A DNA stretch of 64,000 nucleotides from Notospermus geniculatus. Its lineage: Eukaryota > Nemertea > Pilidiophora > Heteronemertea > Lineidae. The stretch is taken from NCBI GenBank assembly GCA_002633025.1, contig NMRB01000158.1, positions 227,817 to 291,816 of the forward strand, read 5' to 3'. Made by a program: the position numbers and the translations under genes. The notes under the pieces were generated by a model. The model was not told the DNA's origin and did no database searches. It saw only the letters and a list, made by a program, of their open reading frames with translations. Shown here piece after piece: positions 44,459 to 55,716 of the stretch. Numbering within the stretch: position 1 is the first letter of the stretch; each line of letters starts with the position of its first letter.

Positions 44459-46187
44459 AAACTTGCTCTTAACAAAATCGCTGGACCTCCATAGTTGACG
44501 CTTTAATGAAATAAAGCGACATACCCTCAAAGCGTTTAATCGGTGTTTTATTGCCCGCATATTGCCGTGAAGAGAGGGGATTGATAAACTCCCGACAATG
44601 CCCCCGTCGATTTTACGGGTCCTTGGCACAAAGGCTAATGCATAAGTATTCACGAAGAAAAGATGACATTGTTCCCGACAATCATCTCAAATGCTATCAC
44701 CCACCAGTACAAGGTATTATCATCTCTTGTTGTCCCAGTCACAAATTCTCTTTTCAAATGCCAAATCGCCAAATTCTACCACTTATGAAAATTGGCAAAG
44801 AATGCTCTGAAATATCATTACACAAACAGCGGTCATATCGAGCGGGGCATTGTGGTGACTATTGTAATGAAGCAAATCTTGATTATTATTTATGCACCTG
44901 CGAAAATTATGTCAGACTAGCCCGAGGGTTGCCTGATCACCGTACGATAAGTTATTAATTTCACACCGCAGCGCCCAGGGGCCCTCGAAAACCCGTCCTC
45001 TTCTCACACAAACTAACTATCAACCACCGAAGGACACTGAGCATTTTGTAAAGATAGGCGAACTGAATCGCACACCTGGTTATACCCTGTTCAGAGAAGG
45101 GGAGAAAACCAAGTTTACATGTAGAACCATTGGATGATGACCATGAGAAATGGATGGCGGTGGAAAGTTATGTACCGGTACCATCTGGGCGTTGGCTCTA
45201 TGAAGGAACTATTGCCTGGTATATGCCACTGCCAAGATTATGAAAACGATATTGTAGAAGAATCACAAACCCTGAAAAGCAACACCATTATCACCATGCG
45301 CAATGCAAGCGACAGCACTCAAGAGGATGCGCCATCCGGTGGTAGTACTTGGAATCACTTTTCTCCAGAGATGGCACATTTTATACAGAGTTGGTACACT
45401 TTATACAGAGTTGGTACACTTTATACAGAGTTGGTACACTTTGCAGTGCTCATCTTACCTGCATGTAGCCCCCACTACATTTTGTATGATATCAGAAATC
45501 TTACGTCCTAAAAGGCATCACGCGTACATTCGTTAACAGCCGGTTGCTTTCAACTGGTCGAAGTCCATCCTTTTCGCCATCAGATGAATATTTTGGGTGG
45601 AGTTCACTATTATCGCCGAGAGATACGTAGGCCTAGTGAAAATAGGCCTACCTTTGGTTCCAAGACAAAGTACTGAATGTAATAAGTTCCTACGCACATG
45701 AATGTTGATCCTGCATGCATGACCAGCAACATCCAGACCACGTGACACACATCACGCCATCCGTAGCAACCAAATGCCGTAGTTTGTGACACTCCCGAAC
45801 GCCACTAAAAACACCATGGTTTTTGTGCTCATTACATGTTGGCAATGTTCTACAGATATAAAATGAATGTATCTGCCTCAGAAAAAAAAGTAAAAATTTA
45901 CCTCAGTTCTCGTTTGCGCTGAATCCTCCATTTCCTTCGAGATCTGAATCCTCGGATAATTCCCTCGACATACCGCCAGTCATCGCTACGTAAGTCGTCC
46001 CATCATTTTGATACCCCGGGAAGACCCTTGCAAAACGTCAGCATGATAAATATGTATGCGCAATTAAAACGAAAATGCTTATCCCGCGACAAGTGTCTGG
46101 TGCCACCGATCGCAAATGCGCACCTGTTGAACACTTCCGGTAAAAGTTTTCGTTCGAGCAATAAATTACAAAATACAAATTTGTCTC
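44459..46187 (+). repeat. Tandem duplication 3, copy 2 (1729 bp)
   Basis: The head-to-tail copy of 42771-44458 with scattered substitutions and indels, ending with the same ttgtctc at 46187. Differences include a third minisatellite unit and a short extra segment near 45525-45550 (gttaacagccggttgctttc). Confidence 0.95.
45381..45440 (+). repeat. 20-bp minisatellite, three units
   Basis: ttatacagagttggtacact is repeated three times without mismatch, against two units in the other large copy. Confidence 0.93.
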
Positions 46188-48138
46188 CATGAATCGGCAA
46201 AAGAAATGAATGATAATTGAAAAATACCCATTCGATAATTTTCTATTGTAAACTGGTTCGAAGAGCATGTGCCGAGCCTGGGAATATGTACATCTGAATA
46301 GCGAAATGAATTACCCAAAACCATTCATTAAGACAAATTGGGGTATTGGTTTCTTAAAATTGTCCGGACGATTAAACCGCTTTACATCTTTATTGTATTC
46401 ATGTGTTTGACATGAAGCACAGTGCTGAATTTCACAGACATCTTAACATTATTTGCGGTTTCCTTTTGCTTTACTAGTTTTGAATGAACATCATTCATTT
46501 TGTAGGTTTTGTGGTGCAAGTTGTTTTCCTCTCTGTTTGGAAGCCGTGGGGTTTCACACTCAAGTGTTTTGCGGAAGTCCCACCGCTGGCGAACCACGCC
46601 TACCAATTGAAAACTACATACATTTCAAATTAAAGTTTTTCAAAAGTCTGTGGACTTTTCATAATCAAACAGCTTATTGTACATCGCCCATCGCCGGTGG
46701 CCTGGATTTTTCCTAAGGACCTACCATGTTGCTCAGGAATAAAAATATAAATCAGGGACGGTGTCGCTGAAGGACCTTTTCGGGAATTCGGGATAATAAA
46801 ACATTTAAAAAAAACAACGTCAGGAAGTTCCAGCTCGTGACCTGGTTTGGACATGCGTTATACAAATTAAATTATGAGTAAAAAACGTATTTCACGATCG
46901 ACAAGTTGATGTAAATAGCCCAGATAACTTCACCATCATGAAGCAATCTGTTCCCAAGCCGCCTTCATGATCGCTTTGAGAACTGGCACGATACGCAGCA
47001 TCAACTTGCTTCGCCCCCACTCCCGTCTAAAGAAATAGGCGGGCACCAGTTTTTCTGGTCCTCGAAACAGATTGTAAACATTAACGGAGGACACCTGCGG
47101 TCTAATAGGAAGATCCATCAAATTTAGTGAATATCACCAGATTTAGAATGGGGCTAAATTATGCCATGAACTAACCTCTCCATTGTCGGATGAGCGTATT
47201 GGAATTTCACAATGCCAAAGGCTTTATTCGTCATGTATGTCTCATTTTCATGTCGATCTAATCGACACACCTGCACAGCCCCGAGCTAATTAACCCAAAC
47301 GATGCGAACGGCACTGATGATTTTCCCCATGATGTACCTACCATTTGTCTGATCAACTGATTTAACCCATTCAATCCCAAGGACAAGCAGACGACATCTT
47401 GTGCAACACATTAAAAAGAAATTCTAGCATCGACAGCAACACAACAAAACAAATTACAAATTCCAGAATGCACTTCAGGTAACAGAGGGCAAATTAAGAA
47501 AGCTGAAGTAAAGAGATCGTCCGGATAATGGTAACACCAAAAATACATGTGGATGAGAGAGGTTTTTTGTACCGTAAACACTAATGTTGACGCTGTTGAT
47601 AATTTGTGTTGAAGACAAATAAACAGCGTTAACGTTAATAATAGTGTTACCGTTAGCGGGATACTCTCCGAAATTCTCTGTAATGACGCAAATTTTACAC
47701 GTTGACGATATTCCTGCACAATCGCTCATAACGATTGTAATTACAACTCGTATGTGGAGTTGCCTCGTCAAAATGCAGTCAACACCACGGAAATTGAAAG
47801 TTTTATAAGGAATCTGCCTTATGATTTTGATGGTCGCTTGGAGCCTTTACTTTGTATCAACTGGTTTTGTTTGGTTGTCTGCCTAACGAGCAGGTATCAA
47901 GTTTCACAACCCGCTTTATAATCACGAGAAAATCGGTCAGTTTTAAAGCGAACGTCGCCTTTGGCTGACGTCAGATTTGAATGGTTATTCGATCACCCTT
48001 CTTCTTCAACCGAAACTGCAGCACTATCGCTGTCGCATGCTGATAAAGGTGTTTCTAGCAATGTTCCGGCGGTTATTCATGAGACAGCAAAGTATAACAC
48101 GAGGGAACTGCAATTTCGCTCGACGCGAAGTTACATGC
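46188..48138. other. Intergenic, nothing recognised
   Basis: No exon, RNA gene or repeat pair that I can support. Confidence 0.4.
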
Positions 48139-48922
48139 ATCGGAACTGTATTGGACAGCATCGCTTTAAATTCGGCCAACTCCGGGAGGATTGTCGCGCA
48201 GCGTGAAGGAAGAATAGCAACAAAATAGCCCCACAAGCGCACGATGGAACAGTTTAAATAAAGGTCTTTGCACAATGGTGTTAAGCTAAGATTTACCACA
48301 GATACAATGTTATGCCTCGGGCTGGGTTGCAGTAGCATCAATTTTATTGGCGATGAAATTCGACGGTGTCAGCGCGGGCGAAGCCAGGCGTATCAGCCAC
48401 ATCAATCTGACTGCTGGGTCAGGTCAAAATTTTCATCACCATTTCTGATTTAAGAAACCAAGGAATACAGAAACCATGCCTCATATGCAAGGAATGTGCA
48501 ATGTGACTCAAGTCAACATCGGCAACTCAAACCCTTCTAAATGTAAATCGTTATCATTCACACTACTCACATGAATACATGTATCATGAAGACATTCTAA
48601 GAAGTAGAAATTCGAACCCGTCCCTCGGGACATCCATATTAGAACGACACTCCCCTGAGGAAGTCATCATAACACGTCCACAATTTACTTCAAATGCGGA
48701 CCTGATAAAAGCAATTAATCTAAATGTTATGCTAATTATCAAGTATCTAAAAGGCTGTCATATGATCTATATTTATTCAACTTTAATATCGAGATGTCGT
48801 CTATTCTAAATACATGTAATTAGATGAGAGAGATCTCCTTTCTTTGTTAATTGCCGAAAGGCGTTTTCGCCATATCGCATGAATGTCCAGAACATACAAA
48901 TTGATGATGGAATGTGATAAAT
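48139..48922 (+). repeat. Left flank of N gap, identical to right flank
   Basis: 784 bases from atcggaactgtattggacag to gatggaatgtgataaat. They reappear at 49419-50201 with a single-base indel (aaaccatgcc versus aaacctgcc). Confidence 0.97.
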
Positions 48923-49418
48923 NNNNNNNNNNNNNNNNNNNNNNNNNNNNNNNNNNNNNNNNNNNNNNNNNNNNNNNNNNNNNNNNNNNNNNNNNNNNNN
49001 NNNNNNNNNNNNNNNNNNNNNNNNNNNNNNNNNNNNNNNNNNNNNNNNNNNNNNNNNNNNNNNNNNNNNNNNNNNNNNNNNNNNNNNNNNNNNNNNNNNN
49101 NNNNNNNNNNNNNNNNNNNNNNNNNNNNNNNNNNNNNNNNNNNNNNNNNNNNNNNNNNNNNNNNNNNNNNNNNNNNNNNNNNNNNNNNNNNNNNNNNNNN
49201 NNNNNNNNNNNNNNNNNNNNNNNNNNNNNNNNNNNNNNNNNNNNNNNNNNNNNNNNNNNNNNNNNNNNNNNNNNNNNNNNNNNNNNNNNNNNNNNNNNNN
49301 NNNNNNNNNNNNNNNNNNNNNNNNNNNNNNNNNNNNNNNNNNNNNNNNNNNNNNNNNNNNNNNNNNNNNNNNNNNNNNNNNNNNNNNNNNNNNNNNNNNN
49401 NNNNNNNNNNNNNNNNNN
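48923..49418. other. Assembly gap (496 N)
   Basis: A run of N between two copies of the same sequence. Long open frames that cross it are artefacts of the undefined bases. Confidence 0.99.
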
Positions 49419-50201
49419 ATCGGAACTGTATTGGACAGCATCGCTTTAAATTCGGCCAACTCCGGGAGGATTGTCGCGCAGCGTGAAGGAAGAATAGCAA
49501 CAAAATAGCCCCACAAGCGCACGATGGAACAGTTTAAATAAAGGTCTTTGCACAATGGTGTTAAGCTAAGATTTACCACAGATACAATGTTATGCCTCGG
49601 GCTGGGTTGCAGTAGCATCAATTTTATTGGCGATGAAATTCGACGGTGTCAGCGCGGGCGAAGCCAGGCGTATCAGCCACATCAATCTGACTGCTGGGTC
49701 AGGTCAAAATTTTCATCACCATTTCTGATTTAAGAAACCAAGGAATACAGAAACCTGCCTCATATGCAAGGAATGTGCAATGTGACTCAAGTCAACATCG
49801 GCAACTCAAACCCTTCTAAATGTAAATCGTTATCATTCACACTACTCACATGAATACATGTATCATGAAGACATTCTAAGAAGTAGAAATTCGAACCCGT
49901 CCCTCGGGACATCCATATTAGAACGACACTCCCCTGAGGAAGTCATCATAACACGTCCACAATTTACTTCAAATGCGGACCTGATAAAAGCAATTAATCT
50001 AAATGTTATGCTAATTATCAAGTATCTAAAAGGCTGTCATATGATCTATATTTATTCAACTTTAATATCGAGATGTCGTCTATTCTAAATACATGTAATT
50101 AGATGAGAGAGATCTCCTTTCTTTGTTAATTGCCGAAAGGCGTTTTCGCCATATCGCATGAATGTCCAGAACATACAAATTGATGATGGAATGTGATAAA
50201 T
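49419..50201 (+). repeat. Right flank of N gap, copy of left flank
   Basis: 783 bases matching 48139-48922, after which sequence continues unbroken into the Vg1 3' flank. The copy ends exactly where the left contig ends, as expected for an unmerged overlap. Confidence 0.97.
50049..50054 (-). terminator. Candidate polyadenylation signal for the Vg1-like gene
   Basis: AATAAA on the minus strand about 275 bases after the stop codon, in the part of the gap flank present on both contigs. Confidence 0.4.
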
Positions 50202-50328
50202 CTCACATCCGTTGGGCCTACGTAAATCACATTTCCCACAGCTCAGATACAATTAACACTTTGATGATAAACCTCATTGTTTTGACAGCGGTTACCAGTT
50301 GATTACTAATCTCCAAGACAATTTACCT

Positions 50329-50697
50329 TCAACGACAACCACAACTAGTGACAACCATGTCCTTATACTTTCTCAGCACAACGTTTTCTTCATGGTCAAT
50401 GTACAAGACGGACAGCGATTTGTAATCAACAGGGACGCAACATGTCTCCGGTGCGATATCATCATCATAAGAGTTCACAAGAGTCTGCAGTATCGCGTGA
50501 TTGGTTCCGTTCAGGTACTCCGTTATCGGGAATGGGCACTCCCCGTAGCATCTGTTGGCATGGTATCGCAAGGGGGCCATCAACCAATCAGACCAACCGA
50601 TCGTTCTGAAGTCGATCAAATACGGTCTCATGTGACAGATATTCGGGTAACGAAATTGGTCATGATGGCCGCGCATGTTGCAAGCAGAAGATAAGCT
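50329..50697 (-). CDS. Vg1 (univin/GDF1/3-like): Vg1-like mature-domain frame
   Basis: Open from just after a TGA at 50698-50700. It reads CHMRPYLIDFRTIGWSDWLM, RCYGECPFP, ETCCVP and TSCGCR, the full seven-cysteine knot. It overlaps the prodomain frame by 70 bases. No usable GT-AG intron lies between them. Confidence 0.88.
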   Translation of the reverse strand, partial: SLSSACNMRGHHDQFRYPNICHMRPYLIDFRTIGWSDWLMAPLRYHANRCYGECPFPITEYLNGTNHAILQTLVNSYDDDIAPETCCVPVDYKSLSVLYIDHEENVVLRKYKDMVVTSCGCR

Positions 50698-51073
50698 TCA
50701 ACCTTAACCTCGGACAAACAAACGTCCAGTTCATCGCCCAGACCTTTCTCCAGAAGAACAACAAAGTGAACCTCATCCAAAGTAGTGACTCGTTCAATCA
50801 AGGTGTGTTGTACTTTAAAGTCAGCCGAATATCTTCCAGCAGTATTTGTGATATCGGTGGAAGCACAACCACCTGCTCCGCCGCCGCTTCCTTCCTCGGG
50901 ACCACAAAGCGAGACTCGAAGTGCGCCGAAGTTGTCACATCGTGGGGCACCTCGGGGCAGTTCGATCCTGACTTTCACCTCACCATGTGTGGCTATCTCA
51001 TTCGGTGTGATGGCAGACGTTGAAAAGCGCAGCTTTATCACTTTCTTCCCTTCGATCTCAGAGGGGACAAGAT
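50628..51073 (-). CDS. Vg1 (univin/GDF1/3-like): Vg1-like exon 2, prodomain frame
   Basis: The acceptor is ccacttccttccag; the intron is 248 bp. The frame reads DLVPSEIEGKKVIKLRFSTS, then TLDEVHFVVLLEKG and VKVEAYLLLAT, which fit the end of a TGF-beta prodomain. It then runs 12 more codons to a stop inside the mature region. A GGGAGGCAS glycine-rich insert lies in the middle. Confidence 0.8.
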
Positions 51074-51227
51074 CTGGAAGGAAGTGGATGACGTCAATAA
51101 ACAGCATTTTTACGATCGGGATTTTATAGGGCAGTTCGCGAAGGATATCCCTGCCAACCTCAATGATTGCAGTTTCATCTCTGCCTCGTGCCTTCTAACG
51201 ATACAAATGACAAGGATGAGTGATTAA

Positions 51228-51280
51228 GTTGGTGTTAACACGGTGTTTGCAAGCATTGAAAACACCGTGTTAATACCAAC
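51228..51280. repeat. 21-bp hairpin inside the Vg1 intron
   Basis: gttggtgttaacacggtgttt and aaacaccgtgttaataccaac pair with one mismatch around an 11-base loop. It makes up a fifth of the 248-bp intron; a tiny foldback element is the simplest reading. Confidence 0.8.
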
Positions 51281-51321
51281 ATTGAAATCACCAAATGTGT
51301 TGAATTATAACGACGACTTAC

Positions 51322-51949
51322 CTTTTTCCCTGATGCTCCTGAAAATATTGCCATGTATCTCCTGGTGGAGCGTGCAATGGTCGTGGTGAACATTGGAGGT
51401 CGAATGAAGGTCTTCCATGAACCACGGCACTTCCACTTTGCCCGATGGACGAGGCCTTGACGGCAAGCCCAGTGACTGCAGCAGGTCGAGTTCAAAATCT
51501 TGCTCCACTTGATTCCGATCCACGGATGCTTCTGCCATCTGCTGAAGATCAAACCCATATCCTTGTTTTGTTTTCACTTCATCCATGACACTTTCTGGAA
51601 ATGTTGGCCCCATGTATTTACTTATGTTGTCCTCCCTCGGAAGCAGTGACACGACGGAACCTTCATCGCCATTTCCTTCCTTCAAAACTACTGTTTCTTC
51701 ATCGTCTGTCTCGATGGCGTTGCCCAGCTGAGAGAAGAGGGACGACCACGAGATGTCATCAACAGCACTCTCCTGGACGAGCGGATGGGTTTGCAACCGA
51801 AAGGACTTTGAATCACCTGCTTGATGACCATTCTGCAGAAGTGGCCCGGCTGCAAGCCCATACAAGCAGAGGAATAGGACAACAGCAATGAGCCTTGCCA
51901 TCGCCACGGTGGTTTTCCTGAAGTCAAAACGAACAGTTGGAACACTCAT
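51322..51949 (-). CDS. Vg1 (univin/GDF1/3-like): Vg1-like coding exon 1
   Basis: The start MSVPTVRFDF was chosen because a splice acceptor (ttttcttctag) ends two bases before this ATG, as in bmp2/4. The in-frame Met further upstream would lie in the intron. The exon ends FRSIREK plus one base before a consensus donor gtaagt. Confidence 0.85.
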
Positions 51950-51951
51950 GT

Positions 51952-53741
51952 CTAGAAGAAAACAGCCATTTGGTATTCGCACCACGAAATGTCAAATATA
52001 TCCCACAAATATTGCTTCCGAATCGGCTTTGTTATAAAAATCTGAATATCCGGAATCGCTAGAACATTTTTTAAATGATCATGAGGGATCTCCAAAAGCG
52101 ATGACGACACAGCAGAATTGGAAAGCCAAACCTCGCAAAATGTTCCGTCAAAATACTGAAGAGCAAGTTAGTGTCAATGATCGGCCTTCACAATATCAAA
52201 ACACCATTCCAATGAGTTTTTCCAGAATATCAAAGTTTTAAAATCAGAGTCACCTACTTCCAGATCTCAAATGCTGCAGATTTTGAGTAAAGAGCCACTC
52301 AGTTATATCCGTTTTCCTCGCACAAAGTCAAGTGGGAAATTGTCGTACGCCAACGAATGGGCCTCATATTTGGTTCTTTTAAAAACATGACGCTTCAACA
52401 TATGGTGCGAGAGTTCATTATAAGTTATCCCCAATGAAAATATCCCACGGAGACTTGGTTTAACTTAGCGTTTTCTTTGTTTTACGCGTTCGTGTCATCG
52501 GGTTAAATCACCCGGCAAACGCGCCTATTCTCCCAAGGTATTAGGCTAGCGGGAGGCCCACTGTCCCCGTCTCATCGAAAAGTCCCGACTTAACAGATTA
52601 AGGACGCTAAAAAGCACTACTCATTTCCTTTGTGGCATAATTCTTAGCCCCTTTACCAAGAACTGGCAAGTTTAGAAAAACTGAATTCTTAACCTCGCTC
52701 TGTGTTGAGACCCAAGACTTTCTGAATAGTTTCTGGACTCACGTGTATAGGCTACATGCAAAGTATGCACGATACAATCTATAGTGAGTTGGAACGACAC
52801 ATAAGAAATCGACCACAGTCATCAACATGGTCCTGTTATCAGTTACCAAGCCTTTTGCTCCCTCCCTGTTCTCCAGCAATATATCGTCCGAGTCAGTCAT
52901 GCAGTACGTGCAAATATCATTCCCGCAAACCCACCCCACAGCAACCTCCAATCCGGCAATCTATGAAATCTGGTGGTTACTTTAGGTCCTACTCGCTGGA
53001 CCAACGGGGAAGATCAGTGGCCTGGGTTTTTTTGGCACGATACTTTATTTGCCTTATCTTTAGGCCAATTGAAAATATCGGTATCAAAGTATTCAATACC
53101 CATGTGGTGAATCAAACTGCATTTTCCGATGTTTTTTCTAAAACGACATTAGCGTGAGCAAGCGACATAAACACTGATGGGATAGGCGTGAAAAGCAATG
53201 ATGTGTCCGCCTTGTTGAGGTGTGGGATCATATGGTGTGCAAAACTAGGGGTGCATTTGAAAGGACAGGACGCGAAGAATGGGAAACAGCGTCCAGGTGT
53301 GAAACAACACCGCGACGGGGTGACGAAAACTTTGGAAGTCGTTCAGACACCGAGTAGAAAAGATGGTTGAAATGAGCGCACGGACCAACCGTGCAATAAA
53401 AAGAACCCAGCTAGGCAGCATCAATACAATAAAGAGCATGATACACATGTTATCATTCAACGCAGGATTCTTACCAAGATTTTATACCAAATGCAACATT
53501 CTTATCCTAGCAGAAACCGTAAACAAGACAGAGAGTATTATGGCGCTCCAACGCGATCACAATTCAGTATTTACGACGTGTTATAATTATATCCACACGT
53601 CGATATTTAATTATCACAGTTTCGCACTCTCAACAACCTGGCCAACAAAAAAATGATGAAATGCACAGGAATTGGAAACGTCTGCGGCTGCATCGACCTC
53701 AAACGTACTCCTTCCCCAACACAAAGATTGCCACATCACAA
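51952..53741. other. Upstream flank of Vg1-like gene, no gene supported
   Basis: A non-coding first exon is implied by the acceptor at 51952-51953 but its donor and promoter were not found. No other feature is seen. Confidence 0.4.
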
Positions 53742-53786
53742 AAAAGTCGTCTCCGATGTTTTCGACCCCAACCGGAGACGACTTTT
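53742..53786. repeat. 14-bp perfect hairpin with loop shared with the large palindrome
   Basis: aaaagtcgtctccg and cggagacgactttt enclose 17 bases. The string ttttcgaccccaaccgg across the loop also occurs in both arms of the 14.2-16.1 kb palindrome (about 15091 and 15217). Confidence 0.75.
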
Positions 53787-54049
53787 GCGTTATATCATTT
53801 TATGTGTCGTTGCTTTATTTTGGATATCACAATAGACACATCAACCAATAAAAATATGTTGATTGCTTTTGTTTCCTGAGAATTGACAACAACATAATTT
53901 TAATTGTAGGGAACGCACAATTATTTCTAGTGAAATCTAAAAAGTGACAGAGAACAACTCAGTACTAAGACACCGACCAAAATCATCCTGCCTCGTGGGG
54001 GCTTTGGACTGACATGTCCGCCATTCTCATTAAATTGGTATCACGAGCC

Positions 54050-54300
54050 TCCGCTACATTCTAGTCTACCATTAACCAATCTATCAGTAGGGCTACCAAT
54101 CTACCCTATTTACCGATCTAGCCTACAAATCTACGATCATCCTAGGAGTATCTTAGTAGGAATTTACTATTCTATAATCTACAAATCTAAAATCTACCAT
54201 GATTCTCCCAATCTACAATCATCTTATCGTGAATACTGATCTACCATTCTACTATCTAAGATCCTCCTAACGGAGGATCATGGTACCAATCAACCATTCT
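54050..54300 (+). repeat. Cryptic simple repeat, CTACMAATCTAC-like
   Basis: About 250 bp in which ctacc, atctac and accaatct recur irregularly with substitutions. No unit of fixed length; a decayed microsatellite or slippage tract. Confidence 0.7.
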
Positions 54301-55571
54301 CATGAAATGAAAGTGGTCCTTTTTTTCGATAACCATTATATTATATATATTTGATGGGGTGCTGGGGAACTTATTTTGTTTGTTTGACAACCCTATATGA
54401 CAATGATAATGATAATGAACGAGGGGAAGGCATAAAGTGCATAGCCATATTTATTCAACAATAATTATAGTATTGAACAATGATTTACAGAACGTTTTAT
54501 TGTATAAATTAAGACAAAACATGGCCTTTAAGGCCATTTTTAACATCGAGTTAAAAACAGAGATCAAACAAATATGTGTAGGCCTACATCTCAAGATGTG
54601 GTTCAAGCTGCAATCAGCATCCAAAATTGACTAGAAACTGTTCGGTGTCATCAAATCCTCTAGCCTTTCTTGACCTTACGTTCTTGCAAGCATCCTTCAC
54701 TTTTCACCTTCCTTGGAGGAATTTTCTCACAGCTGGTTGCCCAATATGATCCCTTTCATAGTAGGGCCTATCCCGATAAGGTGTAGGGCAGTGGATTCCT
54801 TGCCAGGCCTGCAACCAGGCTATTGGCCGTATTCCATCGATCTATCATTCATGACATGAGAAATTGGAGCATCTTGACTCTTCTTCGTCAGCATTATCAA
54901 CTCTCAAATATTCCCCACACTTGTGTGTGTTTATTTGAGCATCTGCCAAGGATGAGGCTCTGGCCACGGTAGGACCGATCCAGACACAGACCAGTGTTGA
55001 TGTGTACTAATCTTGCACCCTCTTTCTTCCACAACTGGAAACAAAGGTAAACAGTTGGCTACACATAAGTTAAATTCAATCAAGATGAACAGAATAAATG
55101 ATGCATGCAGAGTACCGTATGATTTTTAGTCATAATTTACTTAAAATGACCGAAGGAGGTTTATTGAAAACGAACACGAACATTCAAGGGTGCATGATTG
55201 CATGGGTGTCTAGTTTCTTTTTGTGCCCCCAGGTGGCAAAATCAAAATCAAAATGAAAACAACAAGGGATTTTTTAGTAGGTAAGGTGTGCTGTTACAAG
55301 AGCAGCTGAGGGAAGGCACGAAGTCATGATCAACAATTTTGTTGCCCCCTCACCCCCACCCAAAATAAGCAAGCACCAAACCATCAAGGCCACAAACCTG
55401 TATGAGATGGCTTGAATGTCCCCAACAAAGGCCATCTACTGAGAAGGATATCATAGATAATATCGGTAATGGGCAAAAATGAAGAAGAGCAGTTGGTCAG
55501 CGAGAACAACATCAATTCTATCAACACAAAGAAAGTATTAATACCAAAGCCATTCATTTGACAGGAAGACA

Positions 55572-55577
55572 TTTATT
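55572..55577 (-). terminator. Candidate polyadenylation signal for GALNT
   Basis: AATAAA almost directly after the TAA stop. A 3' UTR this short is unusual, so a more distal site may also be used. Confidence 0.4.
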
Positions 55578-55578
55578 G

Positions 55579-55716
55579 TTACTTAAAGGTGGTGATGACC
55601 TGTTGTGATGCGCTGTTGCAGTAGTTCAGGATGATATGATTGTGCGTTTCTAGCGGATCCGCAGTCAGACACATCTGATTACTCATCATTTGTCCTGATT
55701 TGAGATGTACCCAGTC
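55579..55716 (-). CDS. GALNT14/16-like: GALNT terminal exon, last lectin repeat
   Basis: The acceptor is tcttttttcttccag. It reads [20 protein letters not shown] then [19 protein letters not shown] and VITTFK before TAA. The Cys-Leu-Thr and Cys...Gln-Gln pattern matches a final ricin-B repeat. AATAAA follows the stop by one base. Confidence 0.7.
   Translation of the reverse strand, partial: DWVHLKSGQMMSNQMCLTADPLETHNHIILNYCNSASQQVITTFK

Larger units (their letters stand above)
50329..51949 (-). pseudogene. Vg1 (univin/GDF1/3-like): Vg1/univin/GDF1/3-like TGF-beta ligand, frame broken before mature domain
   Basis: A secreted ligand of the GDF1/3-Vg1-univin group, which normally pairs with Nodal to signal through SMAD2/3. 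Coding exon 1 (51949-51322) has a hydrophobic leader (ARLIAVVLFLCLYGLAAG) and the prodomain motif LLQSLGLPSRPRP. Exon 2 begins at 51073 and splits Asp g|at as in BMP2/4. The prodomain frame runs to a stop at 50628. The mature domain is in another frame, open from 50697, and has all seven cysteines, NGTNHAILQTLVNS and the end VVTSCGCR; CYGECPFPITEYLNGTNHAI is Vg1-like. Neither frame has an RXXR site between prodomain and first mature Cys, and the linker is about 20 residues instead of the usual tens. A deletion, a pseudogene or an assembly error are all possible. PLRY replaces the usual P.GY, suggesting relaxed constraint. Confidence 0.85.

Noticed and set aside
43686-45440. CRISPR-like array
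   Set aside because: The 20-bp repeats are directly adjacent without spacers and the genome is animal; it is a minisatellite.
48806-49621. 271-, 218-, 190- and 188-codon frames across 48806-49621
   Set aside because: They are open only because the 496 N bases contain no stop codons.
51074-51190. Alternative Vg1 exon 2 start at the acceptor near 51187
   Set aside because: It would join the phase-1 exon 1 out of frame and meet a stop at once; the acceptor at 51074 gives the same Asp split as bmp2/4.
51950-51985. Upstream Met (MVRIPNGCFLLD) as Vg1 start
   Set aside because: It lies upstream of a strong splice acceptor that ends two bases before the next ATG, so it is intronic.
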